A stretch of DNA of 64,000 bases, from positions 2,624,001 to 2,688,000 of the forward strand of contig CM057351.1 in NCBI GenBank assembly GCA_030015575.1, in the 5' to 3' direction. A program made the position numbers and the translations under genes. Below are positions 52,482 to 63,219 of this stretch, piece by piece. Numbering within the stretch: the first letter of the stretch is position 1; each line of letters starts with the position of its first letter. Source of the stretch: Agapanthus africanus (lineage: Eukaryota > Streptophyta > Magnoliopsida > Asparagales > Amaryllidaceae). Below the pieces are notes generated by a model. That model was not told where the DNA came from. It worked only from the letters and a program-made list of their open reading frames with translations, and made no database searches.

Positions 52482-53800
52482 ACTCAAGGCTAATTATTGC
52501 GATGTCGCATACTCACAGCCCGTGTGATACCGAACATCCAACTCCTCTACTAGTCAGTCTCACAAAGCTCGTTTGCGGAACTATTGCGTTCGAGGAATAG
52601 CCTCAGTGAGTGGATCCGCTTAGTTGTTTCTTTCTATGTCTCTCTATATCTCAAGTTCGCGGAGAAAGCCATCTCCCGAAAAGAGCAATACCTGTCTCAG
52701 AATATGTCTGGATGTCTGATGGGACCTAGCTCATAAATGAACTCCAAATCCAAACTTCTTAGACTGTATCGTCAACTGAACTTAATCAGTATCCTGCGCG
52801 CCATGCCTCCCTCAGTATTGCCTTGGACCACCTGTCCAAAATACTGCCCCTCATCAGAAGGAAAACTATAACTCTGACAACCTCCTTGTCGTCCATGTTA
52901 CCTTGGAAGCCTGGAATGATAACTGTCTCCTGAGTAAGGCTGTCGTTATCATATCCCTAGAACATCCACTTATGTTCTAAAACTGCTTCCGACTGTTTCT
53001 CCAGGATTGGATTAATGTCAACTTATTGCATCTAGTGCAAGAACAATGTCTGGTGTGGTACTTGACATCTCATGATTGACTCAATCGCCTGAGCAAGTGA
53101 TCTGCCAATCATGCACATCCCTCTCCCCTTTAGTCTGTAAGACACCTTTAGAGAGGGTGACTCCATTACCTGCAGGTACACTACCGTGCCAGGAGTCGTC
53201 CATTCTAAATACTCTTAGAATGCTGTCTAAGTGCCCAGATTGGGAAACCACCCAAATCTAGATCTAAAACCATAGATCTAGTAACCAGTTTGTCTGATAT
53301 AAAATCCATTTCCTTTGTGGAGAAACAACTGTGTGACGACCAAAGTATAACCGATCGTAGTGTAGGAGTTTCTTTTCCTACTCTGTGTATATCATTCAAA
53401 TACCAGGATATCACACCCTACTACCTTCTCAATAGATCCATCCCCTATTCTGATGAAGTCAAACCCATGACTGTCACGTCAGAAATAGATGATCTATCTC
53501 CGCTACTGGTGCTTCAGTCTATAAATAGACATAAGCTACCTGTCCACCAATGCTTCCGCTGCTCCCACTGACTATGACAACCCTCTGGCAGAGTCATATA
53601 CACGTACACTTCTAAAACTAGTTTAGAACGACGCTATACTCATCCTCCCGCCGGGTCTCGCACCCTGGAACAATAGCAATGGTAATTTTGGGTAAACAAG
53701 AACTTCCCTGTCACCGTCCTTGAGGCTACCGTAGTACCTCTCGGGTGCCTGAAGTTACCCACCTTATCTGCGGAGTGGCCAATGGAATGTCAAACCGGAT
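52482..53800 (-). pseudogene. Copia4 RT/RNase H relic
   Basis: Minus strand shows scattered copia pol traces in different frames: ERYYGSLKDGDRE (near 53740, compare ERYYGFLIDGDRE in copia3), a VYMTLPEG stretch (near 53600) like the copia VYMDQPEGF, and ADPLTEAIPRTQ (52584-52619), the end of RNase H. Many stops and indels lie between. No YVDD could be read. Function is lost. Confidence 0.7.
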
Positions 53801-55860
53801 TGAATCTTAAGGTTCCTTATCAAATCTTCAGTAATCGTTTGTGGTTCTGGAATCACTTCCAGTTCTACCATACTCCCACTACTGTTTTCTGAAAAAATCC
53901 ATTTTTATTAAAACTGTGGCGAGTCTAGAACAATATTGCTATTGTTCATCCAGATGGTAGAAAATTAACCCGCGTCATAGCCTGGGTCAACCCACAAACA
54001 GCCATTACAGAAACGTGCCTTGAGTTGTCCAGTGTCTGGTTTTAAGCATAAGCCGGACAACTCCCCGTACCTTAACATCGTTAAGATATGAACTGTTCTA
54101 TATCATATATAGAACCAGAGGCACTGATTTAATTGAACCAGATTCAAATCATGCAGTTGTCCCCAGCGCATGTCAACTAAATGGAAGGAGGCCGATCAGC
54201 GTTACTCAACTTAGGAATACTTCCAATTATGAGTAACCTGAAAGAGAAGCAAGATCTCTTTATCATTACTATCAACTGAATACCATACACAAGTATCTAC
54301 ATCTTCGATCTCTTTGAAGAATCCCGATACTTGCTATACCTGGTTCTCTACTCTATTCAAATACCAATAACTTCTCAAAATTCGGACCCTGTGTTTCCAC
54401 GAAACACTTGTCTAAATACTAGAGAAGTCATAAGTAAACCGAATATAGTATGAGAACCAAACCCTCTGTCCTAATGGACACTGGACAACATACAACACAC
54501 TGTATAAGTCCCTTGAGTCTGACAACTCATTCCCTGTGTGTTGTAGGTTGAAAACTGTACTTATGGTTAAGAAGAATTACACCGCTGTTTAATGCTCCTT
54601 ACCTAACCATCCACTGATATAGGTAAATGTCATCGACATAATTTCAAAAAGGTATATCTCACTCTATGAAAATAGACGTACAAATATATCAATTTGAAAT
54701 TGGTGCATAACAGCGGATATTCAAAACCAAATAATTGCCGACCGGCAAACTACCCAGGTGACTTCCTCAAATATCACCGATTACAACGAATCCCGATATA
54801 ATGAGGATGATCACCCAATTCCCAATAACTTACTCCCACTCATCATCTGTAAAACCATACAGATGTGAGAATCGTACCTGGTAAATACATACCCTGGAGT
54901 AAGTATCTAATCGGGAAATCAGTTTTCTTTTAACATTACACAGTGAAACTGAAACATTGAAATGTTTCGATGGGGTATCCCGGTATTCATAGTAATGCCT
55001 CTTCCATTATCCAGATTCACGACTACAACCGTATAATTCATTGCCATCTCTCCACATCCCTTCATATGTCTTTAGTCATTACCTTCTGCACACCCCTTTA
55101 GGCCAAATGGTTTTCTTCGTTCCCTACCGTTCGGCACCAGCCTATGGTTTGGAAGAAGACTATCCAATAAGCATAATGGGTGTACTGTCCTAATCCTAGG
55201 AAAACTCGCAATGAGAGAGGGTGAAGATAAAAGACAACCGAATAAACCTTATTCCTATTTCTCCTGAACCAGAATCCATCCCCGAACTGGAACCAGTTCC
55301 ATTCGAGTTCGTATATAACCATACGATGGAGTATCCAAATAAACTGTGGATCTTCGTAGTGATACGGAGTGTCCTGGAGAAATACAAAGGTGATGTGGGA
55401 GTGGTAACGAAATATTTGGTTTGGTCGTGAATATCTGTTACAATTTACTTTGCCCTCTTACTAATCCCTTGCTTTGTCTGAACTTAATACCTTCTGCACA
55501 CCATCGTTATGCTAATTGGTTTTCTTCATTCCCTACCGGTCGGCACCAGCCTAAGGTTTGGAAGAAGACAATCCAATTTGCGTAATAGGTGTACTACCCC
55601 TAAACCAAGGAGTACTCGTAACCTGAGAGAGGGTAAAAGGAAAAGACAACTGAATAATCCTATCCGTTTTCTCCAGAACCGAAAACCATCCTCGAATAAA
55701 TTCTTTCGAGTTCGTATCTAACCATACGATGGTTTAGTCCAATGGAAGTGGACGTTCGTAGTAAAACGGGGTGTCCTGGAGAAAAGGGTAAAAGTAGGAG
55801 TGGCAATGAGGTTTGCAACTCTGACAATCCAAAAGCCAGTGTTTAAGAAGGTTCGGTCAA
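53801..55860 (-). other. Copia4 interior, decayed, with a 409-bp-offset duplication
   Basis: No recognisable gag, protease or integrase. 55081-55430 and 55490-55800 are diverged direct repeats (both begin ACCTTCTGCACACC and contain GGCACCAGCCTA). Probably remnants plus later filler. Confidence 0.6.
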
Positions 55861-58190
55861 CTTGGTCACTGAGTCATAGTCTTAGGGTCGGGTCAAATGG
55901 TCGCTGCCAGAGAGAGAGAGAAAAGAAACACTCAGCGTGCACTCTAACCTAGATCAGAATGATCACCAATTTATCTAATCTGGAAACCTCCCACTGTACC
56001 TCAAATTCTCCTCCAAACCTGAAAGAAGAATTAGTCGGGGTTACCCGAGGAGTAAACTAACTCATCAGTGGGAATCGGGATCCAACTATCATCGCATGAC
56101 AACGTGACGGAATCCGCTCACGGTATCACACTCCAGAAGGTATGCGCATATCTGGCAAGTTTCAGTTCTTTTGAAACTCCCGATATGATTTCTGCCCCAT
56201 GCTCTTATGACCTTGACTTTGGCCAACGAATCATAAGTCACATGTCAAGTTCTACCCGTCATTCTCCAGGTTGTTTTGAATCCACCCGTACATACCCTTG
56301 ACTTTGGCCAACAAGACAGTACGACTGTTCCAAACCAACGCATCTATCTATGCTGCATATGAATAACCAACAGCTACCAAACACTGTGCCTTGACTTTGG
56401 CCAACAAACACAGCTTGAATACTATTGACTATCCATATGAAACGACGGAGGGCTACGAATGGTTTCTGGCGAAAACCTTTAACGTAATGAACTTGATATC
56501 GTTGAAGGAACGGATAGCTTTTAAAAATATAGTGACGAAAACCGTTGCTAAAGAGGTCACTCCCGGTGAAGGGATCTCGGCTCTTTCCCCGTAGAATGGG
56601 GTGCAGGATATTCTAACTGAATACCACGGTGCAAAGCAAAAGTAATCGGCTATAGTGAAGTCATTGCCCTGACGCAAACTTTTGTCCAAGGGGTCACTCC
56701 CGGTGAAGGGATCTCGGCCCTTGCCTCGTCGACTGAGGAGCAGGATATTCCAAATGAATACCACGATGCAAAACAAAAGTGAACGTCCTTGCAATAACAG
56801 CTCTTTGAAAAGTGTTCCAACAACATCAGATTAGGTTTGTTTTTAACTTGCATTGATCCGAATCAATGCAGTCCCATCAATTGATCACACCAAAAAGAAC
56901 GAAAATATACTGATGTACGTATATGCCATCCGCATTCGCCACTGGGTCCCGTCATTACCCGTTAGGTTAGCTAACTAACGACAGAGCGGGGACTGGACTA
57001 GCGCGGATGCAAAACATATACAACATCTACTAATATATATACCAATATATAGTATTTCGCTCAAGGCGTGAATAAAATGCAACATCACAGAAATGTACAG
57101 CATCACAGAAACAATACAGATATCTGGGATCCCCGGGTTTCACAGAGCCGCTGAAACCCGACGTTCCCCTGGTCGTGTGGATAGCCTGTGCAATGAAATC
57201 CTAGACCCCTACGGGCGCGGCAAGTCACCCGCCAAAACCTGAAGCGAGGCAGCCCCCTTCAGCACCGTGAATGGACCACCCAGCACTTCACGGAATCCGG
57301 TAACTTGGGCACCCCTCCTGGGTCAACCTGTACCCCCTACGAGTGCGGCGAATAGCCCGCCAATCCTAGAGTGAAGCCCCCTCCGTCTCAATGCCATGAG
57401 ATGCGGGCTTGTTGCCCTCCAGAACCCGGCTATCCGTGCACCCCTCCGCGGGGTAATCCTAGTACAGAAAGTAAAATATACATACAACGGGTACATCGAC
57501 CGCAACCAGGTCGTGCCCCAAAATAATAATACAAACAGGCAGTGACGGCAGTCCACATGTCGGACGCTCGCCCCGCAATATCAAATGTACATAATACAAC
57601 AGCACACAGTACTAGCATTGCATCCAGGCTATCCCCCACGACCGATCCGCAACATCACAGCAAAAACAAAACATCAACGTGAAAGTCACGTTCGCAAATC
57701 CGTCTAACCGGGCTATAGCAGTTAGACCGGATTTACCGATCAAGTGACATTCACGGTCGCAGATATAATGTAAATACTGTGAAAAATGTGTTTAAAATTT
57801 TCCGATTGACCAAAAAATAACAAGTGGGCCCCCAATCAAAACTGTAGCACTCACAGAAAACCTAGGCCCAATTTTAATATTCCAAAACCCTTAATTACAG
57901 CCCATAAGCCCACTGCAAAAAAATTTCCACACGAGCCCATACAACTGCGGCGGAAGCGCGGCCAGAAGGGGGTTTTGGCCGCCCTTCCGCGGTCGTACGG
58001 ACGAATTGTGTCACCAAATTTTTCCAGTGTTCTTATAACTTCCTGAACATCATTCTGAGACCACCTGAAAAATTTTTAGACTCCAAAAAATTTCGACAGA
58101 AACTGATGCGAAGGCAATACGGGTTTTGGAACTTTTTGATCGATCGGAAATGCAAACACATTACACAAAGCTAGACTAAGTTAATGGCGA
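55861..58190 (-). other. Copia4 leader
   Basis: Minus strand: GC palindrome pair (57947-57995), block closed by CATCCGC/GCGGATG (56927-57009), two direct repeats offset by 135 bp beginning GTCACTCCCGGTGAAGGG (56558 and 56693), three hairpins (56404-56213) and a pyrimidine tract ending CAG (55906-55904). No gene. Confidence 0.82.
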
Positions 58191-58203
58191 GGCTCTGATA
58201 CCA
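58191..58203 (-). promoter_or_regulatory. Copia4 primer-binding site
   Basis: Minus strand TGGTATCAGAGCC, 1 nt after the LTR end. Confidence 0.94.
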
Positions 58204-58204
58204 C

Positions 58205-60460
58205 TGTAAGTGCACGGCGGCGCCCCGGCCGTCAATCCGACGCCGGAATGCGGAAGCGGTGAAAAACTTTAATTTTGCGGACTTAGCAAACCGGCACCAC
58301 CGCGCACTAAACACCCGGATCGTAACCATTAACAAGTCTAAGCTAACTAGAAGATGGGTTAGAGATATACCGACGATCCAAGTCCTCCGGTCTTCTCGTC
58401 ATCGTCCCGATCTCCTGCGGAATGTCCCGTCTCCTCCTCGTTACCGGAAGTGCACCACATCGCCTACTTTGTTTACGGGCTCCCACCTCAATGCCGAGGC
58501 AACTCGGGCACGAAGCCGACTACTCGACGTGCCCAAAGTTTGCTGTAGAATGTGTAGTAGAGGATTGTGTCTCATTTGGGGTTCATGGAGGTGCCTTTTG
58601 GTGGAGGGATGATACAAGGATTATGTGGAGGAACTTGTAGGCTTTTGGAGCATGAAATGAACAAGATTTCCACCCTCAAAAAACTTGGACAGCCCTTCCA
58701 AGGGGAAGGCCGGCCATGACATCAAGAGAGGAGAGAATGAGAGTGTCATTTTTAAGATAATGAGAGAGCCCTCCAATAATACCAAAGGGAGAGAGAGAGA
58801 AGACTATCATGCAAAAGGAAATGATCACCAAATCAAAACCCACACTCAACCACCTACCACCAACCTCATCATCAACAACCATGATGATATACAAAGTCAA
58901 GCAATCATGAGTTTATGAAGTCAAATGATGGGACAAGTATCATGACATGATAATATGCAAAGACCCCCTCCACAAATGCTTATTTGCAACAATGCAAATA
59001 AGCCCTCCTCCACCAATCTTCGGCCAATGAACGGAACAAAGGAAATCGGCCGAAACTAAAAGCAAACTGGCAACTCCAAAAAACTGGTCCCGTAATAAAT
59101 TACAGGAAAACCCCGATACTGTGCATACACACCCGCATCTGTATTTCGACCGAAATACAAATGCAATGAGACAAAATCTACACTGTACTATACTAGGATC
59201 CGGCTTAAACCAAAGCCGGCTAGTAATATCCGTTCGATCCTGATCCGTCCAATACCGCACGTATCTGATCGAACCCTGCCATATAACCATACGGCCTATA
59301 GTACAAACTGTCCGATCCTGATCCGTGCAATACCGCACGTATCTGATCGGACCTTGCCATATCTCCATACGGCCTCTACAACCTTTCGCCCGAAAGCTGA
59401 GTAACTGAATGTGGGGGACTCTAAAGACTCGTCAACACCTTGGTTGTGGATTTAACCACTAGCACGTCAGAGGTATAAGCCAATACGTAACGGGCCACCA
59501 GGTACTGACTAAAAGGGACGTCTGTGAGTGAACTCAGCCTGACAACCCTACTGAGCCTGTCAGTGACAATATCCGTGCAGTCCGGTCCGTTCGTCTATGA
59601 GTATCGCATGGCGGGCCTAGGGGGTTGGTAAAAGTCAGACCCCCAAAAGCGGTACAAGTCGTGTCGGAGTGTAGCCCAGAACACCCTGAGATACTACTGG
59701 AATACCTACCAGTAAATCTCCTTGCCTTGGCCAAGGACTTTGTGTAATGGCTCTCCTAGACACAGCACGACCTCACCCCCAATACCGGGAGAGACGAACC
59801 CCTGAAGATACGCTCACTGCCTCCATGTGGCTCGGGACTATACCCAACTAAAACCTGTTTGCACGACTCCTTTGAGCCGTGGTAGGGTAGTAATCAAAGT
59901 ACAGTGGGAACTCACACGAGACAAATGACGATCCCCAGGTCGATGAACTAACCTGCACACATGTCACCAGGGAACTGCCATCTGACGTCTGGTATATGAC
60001 CAACTAGCATGTTCCCGGCGAGTCCTGTCCGGTGTACTCATAACCCAATGAGCACCTGTATACATCTTAGGTGATCCAACTGACACCAGTGGCTTGTGAG
60101 ACCGGCCACCGCCCCTCGTCGGGGTCTCGACTGTATACACTAGTCTACTAATGGAGTATCGATGCCCAGTCTCGAAACTCCCACGACTAGGGACCTTTTA
60201 AGGATAAGCTTATAGACCCCCAGCTCCCACTTATATGATCGCCCTCATACTGCTGGTGGTCAAGCAAGAATCCTAGGGGCTCTATCAACGTGTAATAGCG
60301 ACGTGTCAGGTCACCTAAAGCAGTACACGATGATAAAGGTAAACCAGATAGTATACTATCATCTCGAGTAAGACTGTCCTACCGGGATAGGTCCTCCCTC
60401 AATCATTACAATCACGTACCTGTGACCTAATAATTGACTCTGAGGGCACTATCTCCAACA
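58205..60460 (-). repeat. Copia4 5' LTR
   Basis: 2256 bp, same length as the 3' LTR with no indel. 13 substitutions counted by eye, mostly transitions. Confidence 0.95.
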
Positions 60461-60465
60461 CTTCT
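60461..60465 (+). repeat. Target site duplication of copia4 (right)
   Basis: CTTCT after CCAACA. Confidence 0.95.
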
Positions 60466-60803
60466 CATGTACTACTTTTAGGTACGGGGGGCAGACTTCC
60501 CATCTTATAAATATTGAACTCGCTAGACCTCTTTCCGAAGGATAGAGTCATGGAGCCATTGCGACAATTTATTACGGCATTGGAAGTGGCCAAAAATGGT
60601 CGACCAAGAATCACCGGAATTTGGTTTCTTGGGTTAGCAACTGGTTGTGTATCCATGACGATAAAATCAACGGGGAATATGAATTCCCCGACTTTGATCA
60701 ACACATCCTCTAGTTGACCCCTTGGATAGGTGATTGATCGATCAGCCATTTGGAGAGTGCAACGAGTGGGTTTCAACTCTCCAACCCCTAATTGTTCGTA
60801 CAC
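60466..60803 (-). CDS. Athila aspartic protease region
   Basis: Same frame as gag. Just upstream of the first Met the frame reads ALLDLGSSVNLIPYSVYEQLG, the retropepsin active-site segment in its Athila form (D-L-G). Then GQLEDVLIKVGEFIFPVDFIVMD and IPVILGRPFLATSNAVINC, the conserved second half. The frame runs into copia4's target site. After removal of copia4 a TGA is followed by the linker ORF at 50212. Upstream, a TGA at 60906-60908 separates it from gag. Confidence 0.87.
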
Positions 60804-60905
60804 GGAGTAAGGAATCAGGTTAACACTAGACCCAAGATCTAAAAGTGCTCGATTAATTTTCTTATCCCCAATTGTAATGGAAATCGTAGGACAGCCGGGG
60901 TCCTT

Positions 60906-63014
60906 TCATTTTTGGGGTAAGGTTTGATGGTGGTTAATAGCATTGCTCACTGCACTAGCCACTAGCACTTTCTTGGGTATTTGAGATGCTTTTCTCTTTG
61001 AAGTGCATAATCCCTTTAAGATTTTCGCGTATGAAGGGACTTGTTGGATAGCATCCAAGAAAGGTATATTTATGCTAACCTGCTTAAATATCTCCACAAT
61101 CTTCTCCACTTGTGTATTTGATTTATTAGGACTCAACCTGTTTGGAAATGGTGCATTTTGAAAATTAGTTGAGTCAAATGTTTGTGGAGCAGACTGTGGA
61201 TTAGGAACGGATCCCGGTGTAGATGTGTTCGTGTTGTGAGAAATGGGTCCGTTAGAGCTAGAAGAAGTAGAGCCATGTGAAGGGTGGAGAATAGGCTCTA
61301 AAGAAAAAGGTGAAGAAGGAAGTGAAGAAAATGAAGAAGGGGAAGAAGAAGAAGAACCACCGGCGGGGATGTCATCACTAGTTTCCACATTATTTTGCAA
61401 CTCTCTTCCGGATCTCAACGTGGTCACCGCATTTACATTGTGATTGTGATATGCGTTTTGTGCGTGACCGGGATTGGGCAATGGTTGAGATGGAAGCTTT
61501 CCCTTTTCTCTCTCGCTCAACGCAGCAGTTAATTGTGCAATTTGTGCCTCAATAGATTTGATACTTTGATCGTGTGAGGCATTGTTATTCATTAAAGATT
61601 GAACATAACTTTCAAATCTTGCTGCGGATTCTGTAGTTTGCTTGAGAAATGCTTCTAGACTTTTCTCGAGCGAGCTAACCTTATCATCATTTGGTTGAAC
61701 CAAATTGTTCGTTTGATTTGTATAAGGTTGTTGTTGGAAGGGTTGCTGGTTTTGAGTTTGTAAGGGTGCTTGTTGTTGTTGTGGAGGAGGTCTTTGAAAA
61801 TTATTATTCCCTTGGAACTGTTGATTTGGGTGACTCCTCCACCCCTGATTGTATGTCGAAGAGTACGGATCATTTCTTTGTCGTTGCTGAAATGCAGCAT
61901 TGACTTGATCCTGTCCTTGAATGGGTGCATTATAAGGACACTCTTCGGTTAGGTGCGACGGGTTCGAACAACAAGCACAAACAGTTCGTGTGGGTAGAGT
62001 AGGGGCAGGAGAAGACGATGAGATTTTTGTCTCAATGGCTTCTAGCTTTTTCATAAGTGAGGCCATCTCGGCCTTCATAGCAATCGACATATCTACTTGA
62101 TGTATGCCCGCCCTAGATTGACCAACTGAAGAAGATGATGTGGTCTTGGTACTCTCCCACTGAATTGTTTGCTCACTAAGGTCCTCAAGAAACTGCCAAG
62201 CTTCGTCACTAGACTTGGAAAGAAAATGACCTTGACATATTGTTTCTAGCAACTGCTTCGTTGCTGCGTTCAATCCCTCGTATAATGTTTGGCAAAGTTG
62301 CCAATTTTCTATCCCATGATGAGGACATTGAACGAGTAGGTCTTTAAATCTCTCGAAGCACTTCCAAAATGGTTCGGAAGGAAGCTGTGAAAATTGTATA
62401 ATCTCGTTTCGGATTCTAGCAGTTTTGTGGTGAGGATAGAACTTTTTCAGAAAAGCTCTCACAAACTCGTCCCAATTTCTAATGGAATGTGATGCGGTGC
62501 TGTATAGCCACTTCTCGGCTAGGTCACATAAGGTAAAAGGAATGACCCTTAGCCTTATTGCGTCATCACTTAATTGGGTTGTCTTCATCATGGAGCAAAC
62601 GTTTTGGAATTTATTAATGAAAATATATGCATCTTCGGATTCCAAACCATGAAACTTAGGCAGCATATTGATGAAATGTGGTTTTATTTCAAAATTATCC
62701 CCATTTGCCGGTGGGGGTGAAAGACATGTAGGTAGAGAAGTGCGGACGGGGTAGAAGAGATCCTGGAGCGCGACTCGTGCGGGCGCTACAACAGGCGGAA
62801 GATTCGGGTTATTCGCACCTGGTGGAGGTGGAATCATTCCCGTCGGTAAGGTATCGTTGGGGTTGAATCCCGACATACCTTCGAAAGAAGAATTTAAAGG
62901 TGGAGGTAAGGAAATGGAGGGAATTTCGACGAAGGGTTCGCCGAAGGGTTCGTTGGTCGGTACCAACGAAACACGGACTAATCGGGCGTTAGTATCCCTA
63001 GTCCAAAATGACAT
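60906..63014 (-). CDS. Athila-type gag
   Basis: 702 codons. Particle protein of Athila elements. Proline-rich N-terminus. Gag domain at about 110-290 (NMLPKFHGLESEDAYIFINKF, LRVIPFTLCDLAEKWLYS, FVRAFLKKFYPHHKT, FWKCFERFKDLL). A CCHC knuckle near 345-360 (CACCSNPSHLTEEC), a glutamine/proline/asparagine-rich stretch and a predicted coiled coil (SLEKSLEAFLKQTTESAARFE) follow. The C-terminal serine-rich part ends with IVEIFKQVSINIPFLDAIQQVPSYAKILKGLC, the segment leading to protease. No internal stop, so this is the best preserved large gene here. The Met at 63014 lies about 200 nt after the primer site, as expected. Confidence 0.92.
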   Translation of the reverse strand: MSFWTRDTNARLVRVSLVPTNEPFGEPFVEIPSISLPPPLNSSFEGMSGFNPNDTLPTGMIPPPPGANNPNLPPVVAPARVALQDLFYPVRTSLPTCLSPPPANGDNFEIKPHFINMLPKFHGLESEDAYIFINKFQNVCSMMKTTQLSDDAIRLRVIPFTLCDLAEKWLYSTASHSIRNWDEFVRAFLKKFYPHHKTARIRNEIIQFSQLPSEPFWKCFERFKDLLVQCPHHGIENWQLCQTLYEGLNAATKQLLETICQGHFLSKSSDEAWQFLEDLSEQTIQWESTKTTSSSSVGQSRAGIHQVDMSIAMKAEMASLMKKLEAIETKISSSSPAPTLPTRTVCACCSNPSHLTEECPYNAPIQGQDQVNAAFQQRQRNDPYSSTYNQGWRSHPNQQFQGNNNFQRPPPQQQQAPLQTQNQQPFQQQPYTNQTNNLVQPNDDKVSSLEKSLEAFLKQTTESAARFESYVQSLMNNNASHDQSIKSIEAQIAQLTAALSEREKGKLPSQPLPNPGHAQNAYHNHNVNAVTTLRSGRELQNNVETSDDIPAGGSSSSSPSSFSSLPSSPFSLEPILHPSHGSTSSSSNGPISHNTNTSTPGSVPNPQSAPQTFDSTNFQNAPFPNRLSPNKSNTQVEKIVEIFKQVSINIPFLDAIQQVPSYAKILKGLCTSKRKASQIPKKVLVASAVSNAINHHQTLPQK

Positions 63015-63203
63015 ACACTAAAGGGTAGTGCGGTCAGAAAAAAGAGAAAAACAGAATGTGGGGGTAAGATAACGTCAGTGAGAAGAAGTGGTGGAAGTGA
63101 GTTTGCAAGTTTTCTTTAGCGGCAAGTTGCAAGTTTTTAAAAGATTTTTCTTTTTCTTTTTCTTTTATTTATGTGAAGGTTTTGCAAAGAGGTTTTAGGA
63201 AAG
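63015..63203 (-). other. Athila leader between primer site and gag
   Basis: About 190 bases, pyrimidine/purine-biased, no ORF. Confidence 0.6.
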
Positions 63204-63218
63204 GGACTCGTGACACCA
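63204..63218 (-). promoter_or_regulatory. Athila candidate primer-binding site
   Basis: Minus strand TGGTGTCACGAGTCC, 1 nt after an LTR end in ACA. With the LTR end it forms the hairpin TGACAC-ATTG-GTGTCA. The tRNA was not identified. Confidence 0.5.
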
Positions 63219-63219
63219 A

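Larger units (their letters stand above)
50213..60460 (-). mobile_element. Copia4: complete but non-coding Angela-like copia derivative, 10.2 kb
   Basis: Two LTRs of exactly 2256 bp with 13 differences by my count (about 99.4 percent identity), TSD CTTCT, Met-tRNA primer site and a polypurine tract equal to copia3's. The 5.7-kb interior has no minus-strand ORF above about 113 codons. Only decayed pol traces remain. Leader structures (three hairpins, CATCCGC block, GC pair) are kept. It is the youngest insertion in the window, yet its genes were dead before it moved, so it was mobilised in trans. Confidence 0.93.

Noticed and set aside
53290..53571. 93-codon plus-strand ORF
   Set aside because: Antisense to the copia4 RT relic.
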